Notes under the pieces: model-generated | What the model saw: the letters and a program-made list of their open reading frames with translations, nothing else | The model's database searches: none | What the model was told of the DNA's origin: nothing | Shown here: positions 36,849 to 47,480 of the stretch, in pieces | Numbering within the stretch: the stretch's first letter is position 1 | How the letters are laid out: each line of letters opens with the position of its first letter | Program-made: the position numbers and the translations under genes | From: Entomortierella parvispora | Taxonomy: Eukaryota; Mortierellomycota; Mortierellomycetes; Mortierellales; Mortierellaceae | Reading direction: 5' to 3' | DNA: 64,000 bases | NCBI GenBank assembly: GCA_963573315.1 | Contig: OY752141.1 | Location: forward strand, 2,294,001-2,358,000

Positions 36849-39043
36849 TTAACGACGACCACCACGACCACCACGGAATCCGCCACCGCCACCACCGCGG
36901 CCGCCACGGAAACCACCACGTCCTCCACCGCCACGTCCACCACCGTAACCGCCGCGTCCACCACCGGCACCGCCACGACGATCATCCATTCTTTGCTCCA
37001 ACTCGGGCAAGGTCTTGCAGACCTCCAACGTGATGTTGTCGAGATCCACCCACTTGTTGCCGGCCAAGATGATGTTATCGCTCTCGTCGACGACCAACTT
37101 GTCCGAAACAACATCAAAGACGACACCCATCATGTCCTTGGTCATACGCATGCCCTTGACATCCTCGTAACCCAACTTGGGGAAGTTGCGGGTCAAGATG
37201 TTGCGGACATATCCAGAGTGCTGAATCTCGTGCGAGAGACGGAACATCATGGTGGTGAAACCCTCAGTGGCGGACATGAGCGAACGAGCCTGGACACCAG
37301 CACCGTATCCTGAAATCTGGGCAAGGGCGGCAGCCAAAGCCTCGGTAGCATCACCGTTGAAGCTCTCGGCAATCATGGACTCGGCAATGGGACGGAACAT
37401 GGGGACGACGTTCTTAACAACCTTGGCAACGATATCAGCAGCGTCCTGAGCAGTAGCGGCAATAATATCCTGGGGCTGAGGGGGACCAGCCTTGACCATC
37501 TCCATACCAGCACGACGCTGGATGTTCTGGATCATGTACTCCTCCTGGGCCTTGAAGAAGGTCACGCACACACCCTTACGACCAGCACGACCGGTACGTC
37601 CGGATCTGTGGACATAGGTCTCGACATCCTTGGGGGGTTGGCAGTTGATGACCAAATCCACCATGGGGATATCAATACCACGAGCCAAGACATCGGTACA
37701 GATGATGCACTTGACCTTGGCCTCACGGAATCCCTGAAGAGTCAACTCACGCTGGGCCTGGGGAATATCTCCGTGCAAGACCTTGGCATCAGCTCTCAAC
37801 TTGTCGGTCAAAGCCAACTCATCGGCCTCAGCCTTGGTGTTGGCGAAAATGACGGTCAAGCCACGGTTACCACCATAGACAGCAACGACATCACCAATGA
37901 CGTCCTTGCGCGATTGCCAGGTCGAAGGAATGGCGTAATGGCGAATGTTCTCGTTGGTCTTGATGCGCGAGTTTCCGACCAAATCCACGTTGATGTACTT
38001 GGGGTCCAAGTACTTCTCGACAGTGCGCTTGATCCATTCGGGTGCTGTGGCCGAGAACAAAAGAGTTTGGTGCTTGGGGGCGCTGGGTCCACGGCTCTCC
38101 TTCTGGGTCTGAACGTGCTGAAGAACCTGCTCCATATCCTCGGCGAATCCAATGTCCAACATCTGATCAGCCTCATCCAAGCAGACAAAGCGGACGGAAT
38201 CCAGACGCAAGTTGCCGCGGTTGATGTGATCCAAGCAGCGACCGGGAGTACCGATAACAACATCGACACCAGCACGGAGGGCAGAGGTCTGCTCGTGCAT
38301 GGGGGTACCACCATAGACACAGATCGACTTCAGGTTAGGGGCAATGCTTGTGAACTCGTTCGAGACCTGGATAGCCAAATCACGGGTGGGAGCTAAAGAA
38401 AACGGACAAAAGGAATGATGAAAATGTTTAGCATCAAATGATATTTCTGTTTCTCCTGAGCCCATCCCGATTCTTTATCTTTGTTATCATTCTCTTTCTC
38501 TCTCAACATACCAAGAACAAGGACACGGGGAGCGCGACCGCGGTCAGCAGAGACGTTCTCCTTGAGGAGGACCTCAACCATGGGCAAAGCAAAAGCCAAA
38601 GTCTTTCCGGTACCGGTTCTGGCACGTCCAAGGACATCGTTTCCGTTGTAGATATAGTTGAAGGTCTCGGCCTGAATGGGGAAGAGGGCGTTGATGCCAC
38701 GGGTGCCCAAGGCAGCGACGGTGGCGGGCGAGATCTTGTAAGAGCTCAAACGCAAGTTCTCGGGAATCTCATCGACAGCAGACTCCTCGGGGGTGGTGTC
38801 GCGAGGGGTCTCGGCAGGGGTGGGAGTAGAGTCTTCAAGACGAGCCTTCTTGAAGCCGGGCTTGACCTCATCGTCAGAGTCGTCCGAGGAAGAGGCCTTG
38901 CGAGCCTTCTTCTCCTTCTTCTCCTTCTTCTCTTTCTTTTCCTTCTTTTCCTTCTTCTCCTTCTTCTCCTTCTTTTCCTTGACCTCCTTGACGACCTTGA
39001 CGTCAGCGGTCTCGGCTGTTACTTTTGTTTCGAGGGAAGGCAT
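36849..39043 (-). CDS. DEAD-box RNA helicase, DDX21/DDX50 (Gu) type
   Basis: Two exons (39043-38512, 38392-36849) give 691 residues. The N-terminus has a perfect Glu-Lys-Lys tract (about 23-46) and an acidic Ser-rich segment (ASSSDDSDDE). The helicase core has the Q motif (FPIQAETF), motif I (ARTGTGKT, 141-148), Ia (PTRDLA, restored by splicing), GTPGR, DEAD (LDEADQML), SAT and motif VI (HRSGRTGRAGRKG). Residues about 480-585 match a GUCT domain (FRLSHEIQHSGYVRNIL, GMRMTKDMMGVVFDV), which defines the Gu/DDX21 group, and the end is a Gly-Gly-Arg repeat tail. Such proteins act in nucleolar rRNA processing. Plant and animal Gu proteins are the best comparison; fungi outside early lineages often lack them. 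Confidence 0.93.
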
Positions 39044-39339
39044 TGTGTTTGAGTGTGGTATGGAGGGGGATAGAGGGGAGGGGTATGTACGGGGTGGAGA
39101 GAGGCAGTAGTTCTGACGGAGGGAGAGGGATGGGGAGGCAGGGAGGCGGGTAGGGGTGTAAGGGTAAGGGACAGAAGCAGCTTTTCAAGGCACAGTCAAA
39201 ACCAAAGGCACAAAAAAAAAAAAAGAAAAAAAAAGAAATAAAATCAACAACCAAGCCACCCCTCATAAATGACCAAGTGCTCTAATTTAGGTTTAAGACG
39301 AACCCTCTGTATTTGAACGCGCCACCACTATTTTTGATA
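39044..39339. other. Intergenic: DDX21-like upstream region
   Basis: Minus-strand pyrimidine-rich DNA (39050-39170) with an A-rich run at 39211-39242. No gene seen. Confidence 0.4.
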
Positions 39340-40331
39340 TCATTCATCCTCAAACATATCCTCAAAGAGATGATCGTCCCCAGCTTGTTCACCTTCCCGA
39401 ATCTTTTTCTCCGCCTCGCTCAAAATCTCCTGGTGCATAGTTTCGACTGATTTTTGAGCATCGACCATGACCCACTCCTTGGCCTTGAGCTTCAAAAACA
39501 CGTCCCGCACCTTCTCCTGAAGTTCTCTCTTCTCATACCGCTCTTCTCCAAATCCTCCGCGACGTTCTGCCTCGGCGGTAGGGAGGTCAAGGAAAAAAGT
39601 GAGATCAGGTCGGACAAGTCCACGATCAGGGTTCTTGCACCATTTGAGGTCAAGTCCCTACGTGAATGAGGAAATGACAGGTAAAACGGATCAGTGAAAG
39701 CTCTGCGCATCAGGTTCATCAAGATGGATCACTTGATTAGCATGTATTACCTTGGCAGTCGAAAAGGCAACTCCAGAGTAAGCATATCTATCCACGACCA
39801 AATGTGTTCCCTGCTCGAGCTTGCGCTTCATGGCTTGCCTAGAAGAATGAAAACCGGGTTCCAGCCAAACTGGTTTAGTACATTGAACTAGTACAGTAGA
39901 GAAGTAGAGAGGATCTCGTGATACGGTCATGTCCTCTCGAAAAGAAGCAATGAGGTTAAATCTTACATGGCCTCCCATCTGTTGGCTGAAAAGAGCAAGT
40001 GGATAGCCTTGTCGTCCAGTTCCTTTGAGTTTGTGAGGTAGGCATGAATCATCTGTCCAATGGTCGTTGTTCTCTCTAAAAACAACCAAGAGCATCATGG
40101 ATCAGTCACAGCTTTACCCAAAGTCTTCGGCATCATGGACCAAGTCCAAGTCTCCTCCTTGTTAGCCTTGGGAAGGTGACAGACTGTCTACTCGGTTTCG
40201 AAGGTACCTGGAAACTTGCAAAGCTCTACGGAATGACCGCGCTCTTGCAATGCCTTGACGAGCATGGCGCACTGCGTTGACTTTCCTGCGCGGTCGCATC
40301 CCTCCAGTAGAATAAAGCGTCCTCTTGCCAT
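39340..40331 (-). CDS. CDC8: Thymidylate kinase
   Basis: Four exons (40331-40208, 40075-39967, 39838-39751, 39657-39340) give 212 residues, the normal dTMP kinase length. The enzyme phosphorylates dTMP to dTDP with ATP for DNA synthesis. The P-loop is [10 protein letters not shown] (about 10-19), with Cys where most orthologues have Leu. [11 protein letters not shown] is the substrate-binding Phe/Pro/Arg region, [10 protein letters not shown] the LID-adjacent helix, and [17 protein letters not shown] the conserved DR motif. The first exon ends with a less common GTACCT donor. The short junction [10 protein letters not shown] requires an exon start at GCAAGCC. The C-terminus is acidic (LFEDMFEDE). 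It is divergent from PYM with a 515-bp gap. Confidence 0.95.
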
Positions 40332-40846
40332 CCTATGAATTGTCGTTGGTTAATGATTGCGAAATGGTCTGTGCAAAAGGAGGTCTTCATCTCCTTGGTC
40401 AGGGCAAAGATGTCCGGGTGTCCTTATGTCACCTACACAGCTCATGCGATTAAGAAACAGCTTTACATGGGATTTGGGCTCAAAAAAATCAAAACCCTAA
40501 AAAACCCTAACAAACCCCTAAAAAATCCCTAAATCTCGGCAACCGGGTTGGTAACCACTCCCCATATTGAAATCCTGCTAAGAAAACCGATGATTTCCGT
40601 AAAGTAGCCCCCCTCAGGATGTGCGTGTATAAAGAAAAAAGGAATTCGCATGGGAATTGTGCGGAGCTATGATTGTCGCCATGTAATCATCGCATGGGCT
40701 GCGTCTGTGACATAAGGCTCCTCAAGATGTCCCAAAAAAAACGTGACCGCTCGTTCTTGCTACAGTACTGTATGTGTTCTTTGTCTCGCTTTTTTGAAGT
40801 TCTTTCTTCGCATCGTCAAACCAGACAAGAAGCAGGACTCCACCCA
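40332..40846. promoter_or_regulatory. Shared upstream region of thymidylate kinase and PYM, with teloboxes
   Basis: Between two divergent start codons lies a cluster at 40491-40534 of four (A)AACCCTAA-like words in direct order, each slightly varied. In several eukaryotes such teloboxes bind TRF/Tbf1-type factors and mark genes for ribosome biogenesis or DNA synthesis, which fits thymidylate kinase. Binding here is inference. Confidence 0.55.
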
Positions 40847-41422
40847 ATGTCGACATCATCAGCACCGACGAAATCGCTTTCGGGCATCCAAGAAAAGGAA
40901 GATGACGTCCGCGTCATTCCCATGACCCGCCGACCCGATGGAACTTATCGCAAGGAACGCAAGGTCCGACCCGGATACACGCCACCAGAGGACGTGGCCA
41001 AGTACACAAACACTGTCCTCAGCTCCAGTCGCCCTGCTCCAACTCCAGCTGTTTCTGCTGTCCCATCCACACCAAAGACAAAGACCCAACTTAAGAACGA
41101 GAAACGGAAAATCAAGCGCAAGGAAGAGACTGGCACTGAATCAGAACCCTCGATCGCAAGTAATACGCAGAGCAAAGAAACAACAAAAGTAGAGCAAGAT
41201 GCAACCACAACCACAACCACAGCTACAGCTACAGCTACGAGGGAGGACACTGTTGAGCCAGTAGACGCCGAAAAAAAGTTGCGCGCGCTAAACAAGAAAT
41301 TGAGACAGATCGAGCAGCTTCGGGAGCGACAGGACAATGGCGAAACCCTTATTCCTGAACAGGTAGAAAAGATTTCAAAGATGGAGGAGATCATGGCTCA
41401 AATCGCAGAGCTGATCATTTGA
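40847..41422 (+). CDS. PYM1: PYM (partner of Y14 and Mago), exon-junction complex disassembly factor
   Basis: A single-exon 191-residue protein. An upstream in-frame ATG exists at 40673, but the ATG at 40847 is preferred because the family motif begins shortly after. Residues 22-53 (RVIPMTRRPDGTYRKERKV, then GYTPPEDVAKY) match the Mago-Y14-binding N-terminal domain of PYM/WIBG. The middle is low complexity, with Lys-rich (KNEKRKIKRKEE) and Thr/Ala-repeat segments. The C-terminal helix (KKLRALNKKLRQIEQLRERQ) matches the conserved PYM tail, including the LRQIEQL signature. PYM associates with ribosomes and strips exon-junction complexes from translated mRNA. Its presence implies an active exon-junction complex, consistent with the intron-rich genes here. 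Confidence 0.9.
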   Translation: MSTSSAPTKSLSGIQEKEDDVRVIPMTRRPDGTYRKERKVRPGYTPPEDVAKYTNTVLSSSRPAPTPAVSAVPSTPKTKTQLKNEKRKIKRKEETGTESEPSIASNTQSKETTKVEQDATTTTTTATATATREDTVEPVDAEKKLRALNKKLRQIEQLRERQDNGETLIPEQVEKISKMEEIMAQIAELII

Positions 41423-41655
41423 GCGAACAAATAAACAAGGGTTTTTTATCCGCTGTATCTAATCTAGGCGGCTGTGGGAGGTTAACAATGCAGGGATATA
41501 TAGAAGGAGTGACTTTTAGGTGGGTCTATGGTATGATACGAATGATGGGGCATTGAAGTGAGGCGCGGGAAACAGACAACGCCATGCTAAATTACATGGT
41601 GAAAATTGAAAAAGAAGAGAAAGAAAGACGTTGCGATGGTGATCCCCAGAGGCAA

Positions 41656-43687
41656 CTAACTAATCAGCTTGCTGATGCGAGCAAGGACGAGATAGAGGAA
41701 TGATTGCGACTGCTCCATGTCGATCCAACGAGTAAACAGATCCAGTGACACTGTCGTTCTCAAGTAGGTCCAGTACACCTTGAACCAGGTTTTCACGGTC
41801 TTTGTCAAAAGGGAGACTGTGACTTTGGATGCTGCAACGTTAGATCGGATAACGGCTCGGTCCGCTTCATAAATGGCCTGGGCGCAGTACTGACCCATAA
41901 CAGCAAAAGTCCTCATTTGAGCCCCGTCGTCGGCTCCCAAATCCTCGTCCAGAGCACGAAGAAGATCGTTAGTCTTGAAGAGCAAGAGAAGGTCGCGAGG
42001 TACTTTGGCAAGGATATCAGCAATCTCGGCGATTCTGTTGCCAGCTCCGTCAGCAATCTTGACCATCTCGTCCTTGGTACGCGCCTTCTTTGTCAGTTGG
42101 TTATCCTGAACCACCGACCAATCGCGGCCAGTCAAGATACAGGAGAAGAGTTGATACGCATCCGTGCCTCCAAGTTTCAGAGCTCTGTACTTGATTTCCT
42201 CCTCGTCGGACGAAATAATGGCTGTCCACAGATGGGCATAGTCCAGCCTGAACTCTGGAGTCAGTTCGCGGTACAATCCGTGGTCGAGGAGAATAATTTC
42301 AAAGTTTCGAGGGGAGGATGATCCAGCAGGAGTAGGTCGGATCATCAAGTTTCCTGGATGTGGGTCGCAGTGAACGAATCCATCCCTGTAAATCATTTGT
42401 GAAAAGGTGCGCGCCATTTCCTTGGACACCTCAGAGACCTTGATATTGTGTTTCTTGAGGTATTCGAGATCATCGATTCTTGCACCGGTCATGACTAGTT
42501 TTAATTAAATTGTCAGTACAAAGATGAGATCTATGCCGAGTTATATATTTGAGGGGAGAAATGGCTGGAAACTTACATTCCATAACAAGGACGCGGTTCT
42601 TGGACCAGATAACATCGGGAACCTTGATCGTCGACTTGCTGCCGTCTGCCCGAGCCAGGTCAAAGTTGGCATTGACACGAGCAGAGTTGGCGGCCTCAAA
42701 GTTGAAATTGAGCTCCTTGGGCAAACTGACCTGCATCTCTTCGCTCAGCCATGAAAACTCAAACTCGGGGAAAACATAGGCGACAAAGCTTGTCAAAGCC
42801 GCCACTGTTTTGATGTCGATGGTTGAAAACTCCTGTAAGGCTGGATGCTGGATCTTGACTGCAACCTCACGACCATCCAAAAGAGTTGCTCGGTGTACTT
42901 GCGCCAACGATGCTACCCCAATAGGGTCCAGATCAAAAGAGGAAAAGAAGGCTGAAATAGGCTGTCCAATGTCGGACAAGAACAGGGCTTGGATCGACTC
43001 GATGGTTGAAGGGGTGCATCTGTCCTGTAGGGGCTCCATGGCTGTTGTCCACTCGTCTGGAAGCAGGTATTTTAAACTTGCAAGATGTTGGCCCTAAATG
43101 AATAAAGATTGATTCGTCTTGAATGAGGATCACCCGAGCACCTTGCACGCCTTTCTACTAGCCACCGATCTGGTCAACAATGACAGTCCAAGATCATGGC
43201 CACCTACCAATTTGATATAAATTCCACCGTTTTTGCGCAACATCTCCCTCATGCGGTCTGCGCTGCGCTTGTGCAGCTGACTCTTGCGATGGAGACGCAC
43301 CTGTTCGTCAATCGGATCGTCCTCCTTCAGATCGCGGTTGACCCAGTCAAGGGTATACTTGTAATCAACTCCTACGACGACGACGGCCTCTGCGGCCAGC
43401 ATGACTCGCTGCAGGGCCAAAGTGGTGTGTCGGAAGGAATCACTCACATTGTAAAGAAAGACTCCTGTGGCAAGCGACAGGACGGGAACAGCGACCTTCA
43501 AAGGGATGCGCCGAGGAAGGGCGATGGAAGGAGACCAGTTCACATAGGAGGAAGCGAGCGAGGGTTTTGAGGCAGAAGATGTGGACTGGAATCGCAATGG
43601 AAGCCTTTGGGGTAGAGAGGCGGTCCTGTGGAGGGATCCAGCGCATGCGCGGGCTATTGAGGACGAAGATGACCTCAGCATGAGCAT
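41656..43687 (-). CDS. UbiB/ABC1-family mitochondrial protein, ADCK1/MCP2 type
   Basis: Three exons (43687-43208, 43093-42577, 42494-41656) give 611 residues. The N-terminus is Ser/Arg-rich, consistent with a mitochondrial presequence, followed by a hydrophobic segment (about 65-84, LKVAVPVLSLATGVFLYNVS). The UbiB signature KxGQ is formed across the first splice (YIKL/GQHLASLKYL). AVKIQHPAL has the nucleotide-contact Lys, and the loops FVHCDPHPGNLMI and LLDHGLYREL carry the catalytic and metal-binding Asp/Asn. VLVMEF joins MTGARIDDLEYL at the second splice. Length and ending match ADCK1 and yeast Mcp2/Cqd2, inner-membrane proteins linked to coenzyme Q distribution and lipid homeostasis. Orthology beyond the ADCK1-like group is inferred from motif order. 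Confidence 0.92.
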
Positions 43688-44059
43688 GGTGGTGGTGGCT
43701 GTGGCTGTGGTGAGGGGATGGTGAGAAGAAAGAGAAGGATGAATGCAAAGAAGAGAGGAGAAAGAAAAAAAAAAGAAAAAACCGGTTCCTGAGGACGACA
43801 GACAGACACCGACAGCGAATCACCGCACAGACACAGACACAGCAGGAACCAAGGCCATCGTCAATCGCCCTCTCCCGACTTTGCCCACTGTAGCATTTGC
43901 GATCACAGCGGCCTTCCTGGGCACAAACAGTCCGCCCCTGTTTCGTTCCCTGTTCTCCAAAGGGCAAAAGATGGAGCTGCCAGATGCATGCACTCGCTTT
44001 TTTCTTTTTTCTCTTCATTCGATCTCCTCTTCTTGGCTCCGTTCGGCATCCTCCAGAAA
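43688..44059. promoter_or_regulatory. Shared upstream region of the UbiB protein and DHODH
   Basis: A 372-bp divergent spacer between two mitochondrial-protein genes, pyrimidine-rich on the minus strand at 43690-43780 and on the plus strand at 44000-44045. No TATA box seen. Confidence 0.55.
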
Positions 44060-45646
44060 ATGAACTCGCTCAGCGCCGTCCTCCGCCTGCGCCAGCCCGC
44101 TCTCGCCAGGCTCGTCGTCCGTCCCACCACCGCTGTCCGCCACTATGCCACCGTCCGCAAGGAACACACCACCGCGTCCAGGGCCGTCAACTTTGTCCTC
44201 GGCACCGGTATCGTCGTCGGAGGTCTGGTTGGCCTTTCTTATGGATTCGACTCACGTGCCTCCATCCACAAATACGCCATTATCCCTTTAATGCACTGGA
44301 CCATGGACCCCGAGACTGCTCACAAGGTCGGCATCAAGTTCCTGAAGATGGGTCTCAGCCCCTGGGACACCCAGTCGGATGATCCAAGCTTGGAAGTCAA
44401 GGTAGGAAGGAGGCGCCATATCCGGGGATAGTAGCTGCACCCACCTTTTTTATTGATATCAAATCGATGGACGAGTCATTGACACTGCTCCTGTTCATTC
44501 TTATAGCTCTGGAACAAGACCTTCTCTAACCCCGTCGGAATGGCTGCTGGATTCGACAAGCATGCCGAGGCGATTGATGGATTGTTTGATCTTGGATTCG
44601 GTTACGTTGAGATCGGAAGTGTCACTCCCGAGCCCCAGGTACTGGAGTGTTGGCAGGAAATACTCGGTGGCTTTCTTACATATTATCATGATATCAGGAG
44701 GCTAATCCTCCTTCATATTTTATTTCCTGGATGTCAATTGTAGCCCGGTAACCCCCAACCTCGCATGTTCCGTTTGCCCGAGGATAAGTGCGTGATCAAC
44801 CGTTATGGATTCAACTCGGAGGGTCACAAGGTTGTCGAATCTCGTCTCCGTCAACGTATCAAGCGTTTCCTCCACAAGCATGCGCGCGAGGATGAGGAGC
44901 AGACTTTGGAAAAGATGAAGCAAGGCGGATCTGCTGAATCGCTTGTGGATCACTTGAGCACGAACCGATCCTTGAGAGATGACAAGATCTTGGCTGTCAA
45001 CTTGGGCAAGAACAAAGCTTCGACTCCTGAATCGGTGGACGACTACGTGATTGGTGTCGAGCGTTTGGGACCCTATGCCGATGTCTTGGTCGTGAACGTG
45101 TCTTCGCCCAATACCCCCGGATTGAGATCTTTGCAGCGCAAGGGCATGTTGGAAGATTTGTTGAGACAGGTGATCACAGCCCGTGACAAGCTCAAGTCGG
45201 CCTACAAGCCTCCTCTTTTGGTCAAGATTGCACCTGATCTGTCGGATGAGGAGCTGAAAGACGTCTCGGAGGCTGCTTTGGCCACCAAGGTGGATGGCAT
45301 TATTATCTCCAACACCACCATCTCAAGACCTAGCTCGTTGATCAACAAGGAGAATGCAAAGGAGGTTGGAGGTCTTTCGGGACCTGTTGTCAAGCCATTG
45401 GCTCTGAGGGCCTTGCGCCAGGTTTACAAGCACACAGAAGGAAAGATTCCTTTGGTTGGTTGCGGTGGTATCACGACAGGCGAGGACGCACTCGAGTTTG
45501 GTCGCGCTGGAGCAAGTATGATCCAGCTTTACAGTAGTATGGCATACGAGGGACCTGGCATTGCCCGCTCTGTCAAGGATGGCATCGTCAAGGGACTCGG
45601 AGGACGCAAGTGGATGGATATTATTGGCGAGGACGCCAGGAAATAA
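44060..45646 (+). CDS. URA9: Dihydroorotate dehydrogenase, class 2, mitochondrial
   Basis: Three exons (44060-44401, 44507-44638, 44744-45646) give 458 residues. The enzyme oxidises dihydroorotate to orotate in pyrimidine synthesis, passing electrons to ubiquinone in the inner membrane. The N-terminus is a basic presequence followed by a membrane anchor (about 38-57, [20 protein letters not shown]) and the quinone-tunnel helices ([15 protein letters not shown]). FMN/substrate motifs are intact: [72 protein letters not shown] with the catalytic Ser, [14 protein letters not shown] and [10 protein letters not shown]. An extra charged segment (about 200-235) distinguishes it from animal enzymes. 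Class 2 means ubiquinone-linked, unlike cytosolic Ura1. The symbol follows the fungal class 2 name. Confidence 0.96.
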
Positions 45647-45949
45647 AGAATGTCGTCTAACGAATGAACAGCATTTCATAACAAACCCTCGCCCTGCTGT
45701 GCAACAGCTGTGTTCCTGGTCAACCAGCTGCAAAGTTGGGACTGTTCTTCTTTTATACTCTCCCGGAGGGATATGCAGGATACTGTTTTTCGATGTCCAT
45801 TTATTCTTTATGTATATTATACACTGGCAATAATACAGTGTCGATCTTCGCAGTTTAGATGGTGTTTTTTCGCGGCTTGGGTGGTCTTTAAGTTGTCGTT
45901 TAAATGCCTCAGTATCAGCCTCACTCTATTTCACCCGATCTGTAAACGA
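45647..45949. other. Intergenic: DHODH 3' flank
   Basis: About 300 bp of AT-rich 3' flank with no gene, running into the XPG-like relic. Confidence 0.4.
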
Positions 45950-47480
45950 AGATGAGCTTTGAGCTGCCAGCTCAATGCAACTCGACGCGACTGCCTTCAA
46001 TTTTCGGCCAAACTCTTCCTTTTTCTGGGGAATCAGTATCGAGTCGATGTGGAATAGGCGAAAGACACCTTTGAAATCCATTTGCCAGAATAACGTCTCA
46101 TCTCTATAAGAGCTTGAGCCAAAAACATCCATCCCACGACAGGGTATGGAATCGCGACAGGTGGTTCGTAGCTGGCGATCCATGAATCTCGCATTGCATG
46201 CACCAACAAATTCGTCCTCTTGTAGACTAGTTTCTCGGCCTTGGGTTGATGCAATGTTGTTGCTTCCGCCAGAAAGGTCTGGCTTGCGCCGTGAAATCCA
46301 ACTCCATTAGCAAGCTGCCCCGATCGTTTCGTTTCAAGACGAAGGACCTTTCCTTGCTGTTTTCGCTCTTCAACACCTGTGATAACTTCCAGAAACCTTG
46401 TATCGATGTTTATCATGGTTATCGCACCACGGATGATCACAAATGCATATAATTGCACTACACACAATATACCCCGCAATATTTGGAGATGCGGTCCTTC
46501 AGAATTTGCCACCGATTCCAATTCCAAGCGAAAGAAAGGAGGACGCCGCTCTGTTGGAGAAAAAAGTACACTCAAAATTGACTTCTTCACACTGGATATC
46601 GTATTGGAAGGACTTATCATTACCTGTATCCACAATCGAAGTCGAGTTTTGAGGCGTTCGTGCCTTTGTCTTTGATCTCTGAGATACTCTGGCGTCACCA
46701 CTAGATTCCTGGGCACGGTAGACAAAAACTCTGATGGAGATTTCAAAGTCTACTTGAGCCTTGTTTTTCATCGGACCTGAGGATTGGCTAGGTACGCTTG
46801 AATCATATCCAAAACTTCAATATCTACAGGGGGTCAAACAGAGGATTAGTAAAAGAAAATGGTTTCAAAACTACATGAAAAAATGGAAGCATACCTTTTG
46901 ATAAAGACCGGATAGGCACTTAGGTTTGGTGGCGCAACCGAGACCGTAAATGTTGCCATCATAATCGTTCATGGAAACGATGCCAAGTGTGGTGAGTTGC
47001 GTTCTGTTGATGCAAAGAGCCCCAAGAACTTGATGGATATTGTAGATAAGAAACCGATTCTTCGATACAGGGCGCAAAATTGTTGAGACATTTTCGTACA
47101 CCAGCATGTCTGAATCTCTTGATATGACAGCATACTCTTTGCTGATAATCACCAGCAATCCTGACATCGGCCTTGGTCTCGCACTCGATGACCTCCCAGC
47201 CCTTGCTCCTTAGGAACTCGCCAAGGCTTTTTTCGCTTTTGTGAGTCCCATGGAAAAGCTTCGTTCAACTTTTTTTTTTCGATCCGATAAAGTTGTTTTC
47301 GTATCTTGTGGCCAGACTCGACGCGCTTTACAGAATCCAGAACCCTCTCGTGAGCCTATCCGAGACCCTTTTTTTTGCGACTTGTCTCATCTTTCGTCCG
47401 TGAATTGCTTTTCTTCAGCAAGGTGGCCATCGAGATACAATACGGTCTGCGGAGGGGCACTTTGCAAGTTGCTCGATGCG
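45950..47480 (-). pseudogene. XPG/FEN-like nuclease gene relic
   Basis: On the minus strand, fragments in several frames match the order expected of fungal XPG-like nuclease paralogues. From 47480 down these are TVLYLDGHLAEEKQFTDER, an in-frame stop at 47387-47389, then LGEFLRSKGWEVIECETKAD. After a frame change near 47163 come EYAVISRDSDMLVYENVSTI and LTTLGIVSMNDYDGNIYGLG (46871-47167), then VLDMIQAYLANPQ near 46790-46822. Another frame change leads to QVDFEISIRVFVYRAQESSGD and further broken stretches to about 45950. Asp-rich SRDSDML and the NDYxxNIYGLG block are typical of the internal XPG nuclease fold in these families. At least three frame changes or stops make function unlikely. The family call is from motif memory. 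Confidence 0.5.

Noticed and set aside
37608-39052. Long plus-strand open frames opposite the DDX21-like helicase
   Set aside because: They are antisense shadows of a highly biased gene; the Leu/Phe-rich stretch is only the complement of the Glu-Lys-Lys tract.
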